This document shows positions 52,113 through 60,586 of a DNA stretch of 64,000 nucleotides, one piece after another. Each line of letters starts with the position of its first letter. The first letter of the stretch is position 1. Made by a program: the position numbers and the translations under genes. The notes beneath the pieces are model-generated. The model had not been told where the DNA came from and searched no databases. It was given only the letters and a program-made list of their open reading frames with translations. Source of the stretch: Pseudomonas fluorescens (GTDB taxonomy: Bacteria; Pseudomonadota; Gammaproteobacteria; Pseudomonadales; Pseudomonadaceae); assembly GCF_040448305.1 (NCBI RefSeq), contig NZ_CP148752.1:2418001-2482000 (forward strand), read 5' to 3'.

Positions 52113-52901
52113 TTACGCCTTAGCTTGATAACGCTCGGCGACATCGGATTGCCTGATCTGCGACAGCAAGCCCTGACGAGCACCCTGCAATGCATCCCAA
52201 CGTGCGGCGTCCTGCAAGGGTGGAATGGTCACGGGCTCGCGACGATCAAAACCGACCAGCGCCGCATCGACCAGATCACCCACTTCCATGATGTCACTGA
52301 GGGTATTGATATCGATGCCCGCTCGCTCCCAGATTTCGGTGCGAGTGGCTGCCGGCAGAACGGCTTGCACGTAGACGCCTTTGGGCGAAAGTTCCAGGCT
52401 CATACCTTGTGATAGAAACAGCACAAAAGCCTTGGTCGCGCCGTAGACCGTCATCCCGAACTCCGGTGCCAGGCCAACGACCGAGCCTATGTTGATAATC
52501 GCTCCGTCCCCGGCTTGTGCCAGGCGTGGGGCGATGGCGCTGGCAAGCCGTACCAGTGCGGTAGTGTTGAGCGTAACCAACTGAGCAACGCTGTCGGTGG
52601 ATTGTTCGATAAAGCTGCCGGATTGTGCGGCGCCTGCATTGTTCACCAGGATGCCAATACTGGCGTCGTCGCGCAGGCGAGCCTCGACCGTGGTCAAATC
52701 GCTGATTTGGGTCAGGTCAGCCTGGAGAATATCAATGGTGATGTTGTGTTTCTCACGCAGCCGGGCTGCAAGAGCATCCAGCCGCCCTTTGTCGCGGGCA
52801 ACCAGTACGAGGTCGTGCCCGCGCTGTGCAAAGCGCTCGGCATAGGTAGCGCCGATGCCAGTGGAGGCGCCGGTAATGAGAACGGTGGTAGGGATGCTCA
52901 T
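52113..52901 (-). CDS. SDR family oxidoreductase
   Basis: A 262-residue short-chain dehydrogenase with VLITGASTGIGATYAERFAQ (cofactor loop), NNAGAAQSG and the catalytic Ser/Tyr/Lys in NIGSVVG ... YGATKAFV. The start at 52901 (MSIPTTV) has GAGGA upstream and the 13 extra residues in the longer frame are rejected. It is the second gene of the old-yellow-enzyme operon, which faces the TetR gene across paired operators. Confidence 0.88.
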   Translation of the reverse strand: MSIPTTVLITGASTGIGATYAERFAQRGHDLVLVARDKGRLDALAARLREKHNITIDILQADLTQISDLTTVEARLRDDASIGILVNNAGAAQSGSFIEQSTDSVAQLVTLNTTALVRLASAIAPRLAQAGDGAIINIGSVVGLAPEFGMTVYGATKAFVLFLSQGMSLELSPKGVYVQAVLPAATRTEIWERAGIDINTLSDIMEVGDLVDAALVGFDRREPVTIPPLQDAARWDALQGARQGLLSQIRQSDVAERYQAKA

Positions 52902-52975
52902 GAATTGATCCTCAGTTTCGGATATCGATAGGCGAGTCATGCGTGGTGCCCGGAGGACGTGCGCAGACTTGATTT

Positions 52976-54076
52976 TTAGCCGTGCCGGGTACTGGATTCA
53001 GCAAGGGTTGGGTAGTCGATGTAGCCTTCTGCACCGCCGCCATATAGGGTCGCAGGATCGAATGCCGACAAAGAGGCAGCAGTTTTAAGGCGCTCCACCA
53101 AGTCCGGGTTACCTATGAAGGGACGTCCAAAGGCGATCAAGTCAGCCTTGTCATCGTTGAGTTGAGAGGTGGTCAGATTCACGTCGTAGCCATTGTTCGC
53201 GATGTAAGTGTTTTTGAAGCGGTGGCGCAAAGAACCAAAGTCGAAGGGCGCAATATCGCGCGGCCCGCCAGTCGCGCCTTCGACCACATGGAGGTACACA
53301 ATGCCCAAGGCATCGAGTTGGTCGACAATGTAGTCAAACTGGGCCTGCGGTTCGCTGCTGGAGACACCATTGGCTGGCGAAACTGGCGATATACGGATGC
53401 CTGTGCGTTCGGCACCGACCTCGTTTACTACCGCCACCGTCACTTCCAGCAGTAGGCGAGCGCGATTTTCAATCGAGCCACCGTAGGCATCGGTGCGGAT
53501 ATTGGCACCGTCCTTGACGAACTGATCCAGCAAGTAGCCGTTTGCGCCGTGGATCTCTACGCCATCGAATCCCGCAGCGATGGCATTTGCCGCCGCTTGG
53601 CGAAAATCATTGACGATCCCGGGAAGCTCGCTGATATCAAGCGCTCGCGGCTCTGAAACGTCCACGAAGCTATTATTGACGAAGACCTTGGTTGCGGGAC
53701 GGAGAGCGGAGGGTGCTACCGGAGCGGCACCGTTCTCCTGCAGGTCAACGTGCGATACGCGTCCGACATGCCACAGTTGCAGGAAAATTCGTCCGCCTTT
53801 TGCGTGGACGGCATCGGTAACCTTGCGCCAGCCATCAATCTGCGCCTGCGTGTAGATACCGGGCGTATCCTGGTAGCCCTGTCCCTGCTGCGAAATCTGC
53901 GAGGCTTCGGAGATCAATAGGCCTGTAGAGGCTCTCTGGCTGTAATAGGTTGCAGCGAACTCGCTCGGGACGAAGCCTTCTCCCGCACGGTTACGCGTCA
54001 GCGGAGCCATCACGATTCTGTTGGAAAGTGTCAGCGAGCCGAGCGTGTACGGCTCAAATAACGTCTTATCGTTCAT
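52976..54076 (-). CDS. Old yellow enzyme family alkene reductase (NemA-like)
   Basis: A 366-residue FMN-dependent ene-reductase. It has SNRIVMAPLTRNRA, FLQLWHVGRVSH, the substrate-binding pair in EIHGANGYLLDQFVKDGAN, and IENRARLLLEVTVAVV. NemA reduces N-ethylmaleimide, nitrate esters and other activated alkenes using NADPH. The start at 54076 (MNDKTLFEPY) is chosen because the family opening begins there. It is the first gene of a four-gene operon with SDR, hydrolase and quinone oxidoreductase. In E. coli nemA is controlled by a TetR-type repressor, NemR, and a TetR gene faces this operon. Confidence 0.9.
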   Translation of the reverse strand: MNDKTLFEPYTLGSLTLSNRIVMAPLTRNRAGEGFVPSEFAATYYSQRASTGLLISEASQISQQGQGYQDTPGIYTQAQIDGWRKVTDAVHAKGGRIFLQLWHVGRVSHVDLQENGAAPVAPSALRPATKVFVNNSFVDVSEPRALDISELPGIVNDFRQAAANAIAAGFDGVEIHGANGYLLDQFVKDGANIRTDAYGGSIENRARLLLEVTVAVVNEVGAERTGIRISPVSPANGVSSSEPQAQFDYIVDQLDALGIVYLHVVEGATGGPRDIAPFDFGSLRHRFKNTYIANNGYDVNLTTSQLNDDKADLIAFGRPFIGNPDLVERLKTAASLSAFDPATLYGGGAEGYIDYPTLAESSTRHG

Positions 54077-54146
54077 ATCGTTTCCATACTCGTTGATTAA
54101 TGAGGGCGACATGCGCCGTGCCAGGGAAGATTCGTGTTGGCGTATT

Positions 54147-54202
54147 TATGATGTCGATCATACTCAAAGCTGTCAATGCTTTTGATTATGATCGACATCA
54201 TA
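54147..54202. promoter_or_regulatory. Paired inverted operators of the divergent OYE/TetR promoters
   Basis: Two 14-bp sites, ATGATGTCGATCAT (54148-54161) and ATGATCGACATCAT (54188-54201), are exact reverse complements. Each is itself a dyad with 5-bp arms ATGAT/ATCAT. The match extends to 21-bp arms (54147-54167 and 54182-54202) with one mismatch, spaced by 14 bp. A TetR-side promoter can be drawn with -35 TTGATT (54182-54187), a 16-bp spacer and -10 TATGAT (54204-54209), so the right operator fills its spacer. A TTGACA lies on the minus strand for the enzyme operon. Binding by the adjacent TetR would shut both directions. Confidence 0.8.
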
Positions 54203-54243
54203 GTATGATGAGGACATTGCTTTGAGATGCAGAGGCGCAGGAA

Positions 54244-54843
54244 ATGAAGATCACCAAGGCGCAATCGCTCGCCAATAGAGCTCACATCGTCGAGACGGCT
54301 TCAGAGCTGTTTCGCGAGCGTGGCTACGATGGCGTGGGGGTGGCTGAACTCATGGCAGCAGCCGGATTTACGCAAGGCGGTTTCTACAAACACTTCGGCT
54401 CCAAGGCTGATTTGATGGCTGAAGCGGCAGCGAACAGTCTTTCGCATTCGCTGACCAGTTCCGAAGGTCTCGAAGTTGCTGAGTTCATCGATTTGTATGT
54501 GTCGAGGGATCACCGAGACGGCAGGGGCAGCGGTTGCACCATGGCGGCCCTTTGTGGAGACGCTGCGCGTCAATCAGATGAGTTGAAAGCCACCTTTGCC
54601 AGCGGGGTAGAAAGCACGCTGGCAGCGCTCGAAGAAAAGTACAAGGCGAGGCAAGACGCGCCGCAGGATGGGGTACGGGCAAAAATGATCGACATGCTGG
54701 CGCATGCAATCGGTGCGGTCATGTTGTCGCGCGCCTGCCCAGATGATTCTTCTCTGGCTGATGAAATACTCGACGTTTGCCACGCTGAGATAATTGCGTC
54801 ATTGCCGTTGTCGCCAGTCAGTGAGCCGCAGGGGAACACATAA
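54244..54843 (+). CDS. TetR/AcrR family regulator of the OYE operon
   Basis: A 199-residue TetR repressor. The DNA-binding domain (residues ~8-55) has IVETASELFRERGYDGVGVA and the turn GFTQGGFYKHFGSKADLM. The rest is an all-helical ligand domain with one Cys in a CTMAALCGD stretch (NemR-like repressors sense electrophiles through cysteine). It is transcribed away from the old-yellow-enzyme operon with paired operators in between, so it very likely represses both. A small 51-codon frame begins directly after its stop codon. Confidence 0.88.
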   Translation: MKITKAQSLANRAHIVETASELFRERGYDGVGVAELMAAAGFTQGGFYKHFGSKADLMAEAAANSLSHSLTSSEGLEVAEFIDLYVSRDHRDGRGSGCTMAALCGDAARQSDELKATFASGVESTLAALEEKYKARQDAPQDGVRAKMIDMLAHAIGAVMLSRACPDDSSLADEILDVCHAEIIASLPLSPVSEPQGNT

Positions 54844-54999
54844 ATGGACGCTTTCTGGCAGATCTTGATCATTTGGCCGGGCATTGAAGGTGTTGCGAGA
54901 GATGTTGTCGTTGAGACAATGGACGGGAATCACCGAACCTTGAAAGAGTGGAAAGCGACATATGGTTCCGACACCGTCGAATCCTGGCTGACCAAATGA
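54844..54999 (+). CDS. Small 51-residue protein after the TetR gene, possible
   Basis: The ATG at 54844 immediately follows the TetR stop TAA (54841-54843). The frame encodes MDAFWQILIIWPGIEG, VETMDGNHRTLKEWKATYGS and VESWLTK, ending at TGA 54997. It looks protein-like and is followed by a strong terminator, so it may be a translated companion of the repressor or a fragment of a longer gene. I recognise no family. Confidence 0.5.
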   Translation: MDAFWQILIIWPGIEGVARDVVVETMDGNHRTLKEWKATYGSDTVESWLTK

Positions 55000-55013
55000 G
55001 TTTGGTTTGAGTA

Positions 55014-55039
55014 CAAAAGGGCCCGAGAGGGCCTTTTTT
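55014..55039 (+). terminator. Rho-independent terminator after the TetR gene
   Basis: AAAAGGGCCC and GGGCC form a short GC stem around the loop GAGA, extended by A-T pairs, followed by TTTTTT. It ends the plus-strand TetR transcript, including the small frame at 54844. Confidence 0.8.
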
Positions 55040-55315
55040 GTTTGGTATGTAATGGCTTACCGGGACGGAAAAACGGCCCGACACTTTCTGGAGAATTTTG
55101 AGAAGTTGGCAATGAGAGTCACAGGGACGAGTTGGTACAGTTTTGCTTACGGCGTCTCACCATTTGTCAGCAAACCGAATCGTTCATCCGTACAGTTGGC
55201 CGTCAATGAAATATGACGGCCTTCAGTTGGGGCTCTTAAGCCTGTAGTTATCCTAGAAGTGCCGCGTCGCCGAGGCGATCTTCACTAATCGGCACCGAAA
55301 GGCACCAGGTGAACA

Positions 55316-56731
55316 TCAGCTGTATTGATTTGCCGAACCGTCAGCGGGTTTGGGTTTTCTGGAACAGGTCAACTGGTAAGCAATTGCCAACCATATGAAC
55401 CACCCCGGCATGACAATCAAGGCAATTCGGGTGTCTGGTCTCAATGCCAGCAGACAAAGAACAAAGCCCAGAAAGGCCAAGGAGAACCAGGCCATCGGCA
55501 CGCCGCCAGGCATCTTGTAGATCGATTTCGCATGCAGTTCAGGACGAGTTTTGCGATAGGCAATGTACGACGCGAGGATAGTCGACCAAGTGAATATCAC
55601 CAGGATTGCTGACACGGTAGAAACGATGGTGAACGCTGTCATCACTTCTGGAACTATGAACAGCAACAGCACGCCGACCAGCATCAACAGTGTGGTGAAC
55701 GCCAGGCTCAGCAAAGGAACGCTATTGCTCGACAGACGCCGGAAAATCCCCGGAGCATTGTCCTGATTGGCCAGTCCAAATAGCATGCGACTGGATGAAA
55801 ATACGCCACTGTTGGCCGATGAGGCGGCGGATGTCAGTACTACAAAGTTGACGATGCCGGCTGCTGCGGGAAACCCTGCGACCAGAAACAGCTCGACAAA
55901 GGGGCTCTTGTTGGGCGAAACCTGTTGCCAGGAAGTCACTGCAATAATGCAGGTCAGTGCCAGCACATAGAACAGGATGATTCTCAGCGGAATCGAGTTA
56001 ATGGCTTTAGGCAGGGTCTTCTCGGGGGATCGCGTTTCGGCGGCTGCAGTACCGATCAGCTCGGTGCCGGCAAAGGAGAAGATTGCCATCTGGAATCCTG
56101 CAAAGAAGCCAAACAGGCCGTTGGGGAAGGCGGCCTGTTTATCCAGCAAGTGGTTCAGGGATGCGGTGACGCCACTGGGTGATACAAAGGAGCTGGCAAT
56201 CATCACCACGCTGACGCCAATCAGGGTGACGACGGCAATGATCTTGATGATCGCGAACCAGAACTCCACTTCACCAAAGAGCCTGACAGTCAGCACGTTC
56301 AACGCGAACAGTGTCATCAGCATGCCGATCGCCGGTATCCAGGCGGGTACATCGGGGAACCAATACTGAAAAAACCCACCCACCACGACTGCATCACCTA
56401 TCACTGCAACGCTCCAGCTTAGCCAGTATGACCAGCCGAGAAAGAATGCTGCGCGTGGGCCAAGATAGGCACCGGCAAAATCCGCGAAGGTTTTGAAGTT
56501 CAAGTTGGAAAGTAACAGTTCGCCCATGGCACGCATGACGAAGTAGACGAACAGACCGATGATCATATAGATGAGGATGATAGACGTGCCGGAGAGGGCG
56601 ATGATCTTCCCGGAACCCATAAACAGACCGGTACCGATGGCGCCTCCCATGGCCATTAACTGAATGTGACGATTGCTGAGCGTGCGCTGCAGCGCGGGCT
56701 GTTCAACCCGCTCGGACGGAGTCGATTTCAT
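55316..56731 (-). CDS. Amino acid permease (APC family)
   Basis: A 471-residue 12-TM permease of the APC superfamily. It has LSNRHIQLMAMGGAIGTGLF near the N-terminus (the substrate-site GTGLF signature), FAGTELIGTAAAETRSPEK in TM6 and FVVLTSAASSANSGVFSSSR toward the middle. It is close to the CycA/D-serine/D-alanine/glycine and GABA permease branch. It is the last gene of the operon with the ornithine cyclodeaminase and acetylpolyamine-amidohydrolase genes, so it probably takes up the amino acid or amine used by those enzymes. Substrate uncertain. Confidence 0.87.
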   Translation of the reverse strand: MKSTPSERVEQPALQRTLSNRHIQLMAMGGAIGTGLFMGSGKIIALSGTSIILIYMIIGLFVYFVMRAMGELLLSNLNFKTFADFAGAYLGPRAAFFLGWSYWLSWSVAVIGDAVVVGGFFQYWFPDVPAWIPAIGMLMTLFALNVLTVRLFGEVEFWFAIIKIIAVVTLIGVSVVMIASSFVSPSGVTASLNHLLDKQAAFPNGLFGFFAGFQMAIFSFAGTELIGTAAAETRSPEKTLPKAINSIPLRIILFYVLALTCIIAVTSWQQVSPNKSPFVELFLVAGFPAAAGIVNFVVLTSAASSANSGVFSSSRMLFGLANQDNAPGIFRRLSSNSVPLLSLAFTTLLMLVGVLLLFIVPEVMTAFTIVSTVSAILVIFTWSTILASYIAYRKTRPELHAKSIYKMPGGVPMAWFSLAFLGFVLCLLALRPDTRIALIVMPGWFIWLAIAYQLTCSRKPKPADGSANQYS

Positions 56732-56906
56732 TACAAAACCTCTTGATTTTATGTTTTTGAGTTTTGGCAGAAAAGTGGGTGTTTAGCGTTCTTGTTGGAG
56801 ATGTAACGGCTACTGACGGTGGTGATTTGCTGGCGGCAGGGTTGGTCCTCCACTCACACGGTGAGTAGCCCCTTGGCACTTTGCTCAGGGGCATCACCAA
56901 TGGCTA

Positions 56907-57962
56907 TCAACTCACTGTGCGCAGGCGTGAGGGGACGATTGCTGGCTGCTGATCAAGCAGTTGGTAGAGGTTTTTTATGTTGTCAGGCGTCGGCACCAGA
57001 TGGATGCACTCACCGATTGCATGCTCCCGCGCCAGGTCATGCACGTAGCGCAGTGACGAAAAGTCTTCGAGGGCAAAACCCACCGAATCGAACACGGTGA
57101 CCTGTGCGTCGTTCTCGCGGCCCGGGACTTCGCCCTGAACAATCCGGAAGAATTCGACGACGGGAGAGTCGGCTTCCAGCTGTTGAATGTCGCCTTCAAT
57201 CCGGGTTTGCGGTTCGAATTCAACGATGACCCGGGCGTTTCGCAGGATGTCGGCGTGCAGTTCGGTTTTGCCTGGGCAGTCACCGCCTACGGCGTTGATA
57301 TGCATGCCGGGCTCAATCATCTCGGGCGTCAGAATCGTTGCATAGGACTTGTCTGCGGTGACCGTGGTGACGATGTGCGCGCCCTTGACCGCTTCCTGTA
57401 CCGAGTTGGCCAGAATCACCTCAATTTCCGGGAATGCTGACAGGTTCTGCTTCAACTTAAGTGAAGCGTCGCGATCGATATCGAAAATGCGGATTTCCTT
57501 GATGGACAGCATTTCGTGGAAGGCGAGGGCTTGAAATTCGCTCTGGGCACCGTTTCCGATGATTGCCATGGTGCTTGCACCCGGGCGCGCCAAGGACTGC
57601 GCGACCAGGGCGGAGGTCGCTGCCGTGCGCACAGCTGTGGTCAGCGTCAGTTCACTGAGTAAGGTGGGATAGCCACTGTGGACATCGGCCAGGACACCGA
57701 AGGCCATGACCGTCAGCAAATTGCTTTGACCGTTGCCCGGGTGACCATTCACGTATTTGAAGGAGTATTGTTGGCCATCGTCGGTGGGCATCAACTCGAT
57801 CACACCGTCGGCCGAATGATTGGCGGTACGGGGCGACTTATCAAACCGCGCCCAGCGCAAATAGTCCGCTTCAATATAAGTAGCCATTTCGCGGATTGCC
57901 CGGCGGATTCCCACCGTGGCGAACAGGCGTGCAGCATGATCGACGTCTATAAAAAGAGTCAT
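56907..57962 (-). CDS. Ornithine cyclodeaminase family protein
   Basis: A 351-residue OCD/mu-crystallin family enzyme. It has the Rossmann stretch MAIIGNGAQSEFQALAFHEM (GNGAQ loop), KYVNGHPGNG near the substrate site, and HINAVGGDCPGKTELHADIL. OCD converts ornithine to proline with loss of ammonia using NAD+; other members act on lysine or related amino acids. It lies about 50 bp after the acetylpolyamine-amidohydrolase gene, suggesting an amine or diamino-acid pathway. Confidence 0.88.
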   Translation of the reverse strand: MTLFIDVDHAARLFATVGIRRAIREMATYIEADYLRWARFDKSPRTANHSADGVIELMPTDDGQQYSFKYVNGHPGNGQSNLLTVMAFGVLADVHSGYPTLLSELTLTTAVRTAATSALVAQSLARPGASTMAIIGNGAQSEFQALAFHEMLSIKEIRIFDIDRDASLKLKQNLSAFPEIEVILANSVQEAVKGAHIVTTVTADKSYATILTPEMIEPGMHINAVGGDCPGKTELHADILRNARVIVEFEPQTRIEGDIQQLEADSPVVEFFRIVQGEVPGRENDAQVTVFDSVGFALEDFSSLRYVHDLAREHAIGECIHLVPTPDNIKNLYQLLDQQPAIVPSRLRTVS

Positions 57963-58012
57963 GTTTTTATTCTCCGATTCAATAGTTGAAGCGTTGCGAT
58001 TCAGGGGATGAC

Positions 58013-59047
58013 TCAGGCGCGTTTGCTCTCGTAGCCATGCAGTACGTTGACCGCATTGATCCCGATCTCATCGACCATGTAGCCGCCTTCCATGACGAAC
58101 AGGGTGGGGCAGCCGACGCTCGCAATCAGCTCTCCGATGCCGATGAAGTCTTCACTTTCCAGCAGGAAGTGACTGATGGGGTCGTCCTTGAACGTGTCGA
58201 CGCCCAGTGAAATAACCAGCACTTCAGGCCCAAATTGCTGGAGTTTCTTGCAGGCGTGTAGCAGGGCGTTGCGGTAGCTTTCCCAAGTGGTGTTTTTCGG
58301 CATCGGGTAGTTCAGGTTGTATCCTTCGCCTTGCCCTGCGCCGACTTCGTGGCTGAAGCCTGAGTAGTACGGGTAGGACACCGCCGGTTCCCCGTGCAGC
58401 GAGACAAACATGACGTCACTACGCTTGTAAAAAATGTTCTGGGTGCCGTTTCCGTGATGAAAGTCGACGTCTAGTACGGCGACACGTTTGGCACCTTGGG
58501 TAATGGCCTGCTGTGCAGCAATGGCGGCGTTGTTGAGATAGCAATAGCCGCCCATGTATTCACGCGCTGCGTGATGGCCGGGCGGTCGGCACAGGGCAAA
58601 AGCACTGTCATGGCCTTCATCGATCAGTGCCAGTCCGGTGAGGGCGATGTCGGCACTGGTTTTCACCGCTTGCCAAGTAGTGGCGGTAATCGGGGAGCCG
58701 GCGTCCATGGCGTAGAAACCGAGCTTGCCGTCGATGAACGTCGGGACTTGCTCGTTGGACAGGTCACGCACTGGCCATACCAGCGGTAGGGCGTCGTGCG
58801 TACGTCCGGTCGCGCACCATTCTGACCAGGCGCCTTCTAGAAAGCTGACGTAGCGCTCGCTGTGCGCATTGACGTAACACGACCGGTCAAATGCTCGCGG
58901 TTCGACGATCTGGCCAAGGCCTACCTGCTTGACACGGTTATGGACGGTATCGGCCCGACTGGGCTGTTCGAACGACGGCTTGAGGACGCCGTCTTTCAAT
59001 TCGGTGCCGTGGTGCAAGCGGTGGGAATCACTGAAAACTGTAAACAT
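58013..59047 (-). CDS. Histone deacetylase family acetylpolyamine amidohydrolase
   Basis: A 344-residue zinc amidohydrolase of the HDAC fold. It has CRPPGHHAAREYMGGYCYLN and DVDFHHGNGTQNIFY (catalytic His and metal ligands), followed by the SLGVDTFKDDP segment. The length matches P. aeruginosa acetylpolyamine deacetylases (~345 aa). It would release acetate from N-acetylated diamines or polyamines. The second ATG (59047) has GGA at a good distance, whereas the ATG at 59056 overlaps it. It is the first gene of the operon controlled, by position, by the divergent Lrp gene. Confidence 0.88.
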   Translation of the reverse strand: MFTVFSDSHRLHHGTELKDGVLKPSFEQPSRADTVHNRVKQVGLGQIVEPRAFDRSCYVNAHSERYVSFLEGAWSEWCATGRTHDALPLVWPVRDLSNEQVPTFIDGKLGFYAMDAGSPITATTWQAVKTSADIALTGLALIDEGHDSAFALCRPPGHHAAREYMGGYCYLNNAAIAAQQAITQGAKRVAVLDVDFHHGNGTQNIFYKRSDVMFVSLHGEPAVSYPYYSGFSHEVGAGQGEGYNLNYPMPKNTTWESYRNALLHACKKLQQFGPEVLVISLGVDTFKDDPISHFLLESEDFIGIGELIASVGCPTLFVMEGGYMVDEIGINAVNVLHGYESKRA

Positions 59048-59166
59048 TCTGCGCATCCGTTAATGTGAGCCAGTGCAAATATTCTGTTCCGGCCGGGATG
59101 CGCTTTCTTTGCTTTGTTTTCGTGGTTTGCTAGATTATTCGGGCGTTTTTACTCTGGAATGGCGTA

Positions 59167-59667
59167 ATGCAAAAAAAATTATCCAAACGCATCAGTCTCG
59201 ACGATACCGACTTGGCAATCCTCGCATTGCTGCAAGAAGATGCGAGTATTTCCAACGCTGAGCTCAGTGAGCGCTTGTCGTTAAGCCTGACACCTTGCTG
59301 GAGGCGGCGTAAGAGAATGGAGGAGGCGGGCGTGATTAAGGGCTATCAGGCGAACCTTGATCGACGAATGTTGGGGTTGGATATTATGGCGTTCGTGCAC
59401 ATCCGTTTTTCCACCCACGCCGATCACGCTCCCGACGCTTTCGAGGCTGTGATTGCTCAATTACCTGAAGTGTTGTCCTGTCACAAGATCACCGGGGATG
59501 CCGATTACGTGCTGCAAGTGTTGGCAGAGGATCTTGATAGCTACAGTGACTTTATCGAGCAGGTGCTCAGGCGTCAGGTGGGTATTGCGTCCATCCAGTC
59601 CAGTCTGGCTTTACGCGAGGTCAAGACCAGTAGCCGTATAGCGATACCCAAATCGAGCAAGGAGTGA
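59167..59667 (+). CDS. Lrp/AsnC family regulator
   Basis: A 166-residue Lrp-type protein. The N-terminal winged helix is SLDDTDLAILALLQEDASIS then NAELSERLSLSLTPCWRRRK. The RAM-type C-terminal domain carries FVHIRFSTHADHAPDAFEAV and CHKITGDADYVLQVLAED. It is divergent from the amidohydrolase/OCD/permease operon with about 120 bp between, the common arrangement for a local amino-acid-responsive Lrp regulator. A LysE-type exporter follows on the same strand. Confidence 0.9.
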   Translation: MQKKLSKRISLDDTDLAILALLQEDASISNAELSERLSLSLTPCWRRRKRMEEAGVIKGYQANLDRRMLGLDIMAFVHIRFSTHADHAPDAFEAVIAQLPEVLSCHKITGDADYVLQVLAEDLDSYSDFIEQVLRRQVGIASIQSSLALREVKTSSRIAIPKSSKE

Positions 59668-59783
59668 ATGGGCAAGGGTTGGATCACCTTTTGAAACCAA
59701 CCGACTCCATGACCAACACATGGTAGTCCGCGCTAGATCATCTTCTGTAATATGCAACGCATATCCCACTACGAGCGTTGAAA

Positions 59784-60425
59784 ATGGAGTTTCACTCGAT
59801 TCTTGCTTTTACCCTGGTCGCTGCGATTGCCATTGCGAGTCCAGGGCCTGCGACCCTGATGGCGATCAACAACAGCTTGGCCCACGGACAGCGCAGCGCA
59901 GTGTGGTCGTCCCTTGGTAATGCGAGTGGCCTGTTCTGCCTGTCGAGCGCTGCCATGCTGGGGCTGGGGGCGTTACTTGCCAGTTCCGAATGGTTGTTCA
60001 ATGCGGTGAAGATCATCGGTGCCGGCTATCTGTTCTACCTGGGGCTAAGGCAGTTGTTCAAAAAGAGCCCGATGCTCGCGGAAGGTATGCAGGATGGCTC
60101 GAAGAAGAGCAGGCCCACTCGCTTAAAACTGTACAAGTCGGCTTTCCTGACGGCGGTGACCAACCCTAAGGCGACGATGTTCTTCACTGCGCTGTTCCCG
60201 CAATTCATCGATCAGAGCGCGACGTTGCTGCCGCAGTTCCTGATCCTCACCTCGATCTTCATGGCGTTGTCGGTTGCGTCGCTGAGCCTGTATGCGGCGC
60301 TTGCCTCCCGGGCCAAGGGGGTGCTGACGCGGCCTGATTTGTCCCGGTGGGTTAGCCGGGTGGTAGGGTCGACGTTCATCTGCTTCGGGGCCGCCATCCT
60401 GACCATGCGTCGACAGGCTGCATAA
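59784..60425 (+). CDS. LysE/RhtB family amino acid exporter
   Basis: A 213-residue inner-membrane protein with about six TM helices and the family opening ILAFTLVAAIAIASPGPATL (the SPGP motif), the middle NAVKIIGAGYLFYLGLRQLF and TNPKATMFFTALFPQF. Members export lysine, homoserine or other amino acids. ATG 59784 is taken over a TTG at 59778. It is downstream of the Lrp gene; co-control is possible. Confidence 0.9.
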   Translation: MEFHSILAFTLVAAIAIASPGPATLMAINNSLAHGQRSAVWSSLGNASGLFCLSSAAMLGLGALLASSEWLFNAVKIIGAGYLFYLGLRQLFKKSPMLAEGMQDGSKKSRPTRLKLYKSAFLTAVTNPKATMFFTALFPQFIDQSATLLPQFLILTSIFMALSVASLSLYAALASRAKGVLTRPDLSRWVSRVVGSTFICFGAAILTMRRQAA

Positions 60426-60449
60426 GAAGAGGGCGGCTAGTCGCTTGTT

Positions 60450-60466
60450 CGGGCCATCGAGGCCCG
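60450..60466. terminator. Hairpin between the convergent LysE and LacI genes
   Basis: A perfect 6-bp stem CGGGCC/GGCCCG around the loop ATCGA lies about 25 bp after the LysE stop, flanked by GGCTAG repeats that could lengthen the dyad. No T tract is seen. It may stop transcripts from both sides. Confidence 0.5.
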
Positions 60467-60586
60467 GCTAGCCAACCTAACTTGAGACCTACTCACTCTA
60501 GTGTCATGAGCACCGCAAGCGTGATGTTGATGAACTCTTCGTTCTTTTTGATCGTTGCCAGCGCTCTGCGCGCACACAACTAAATC

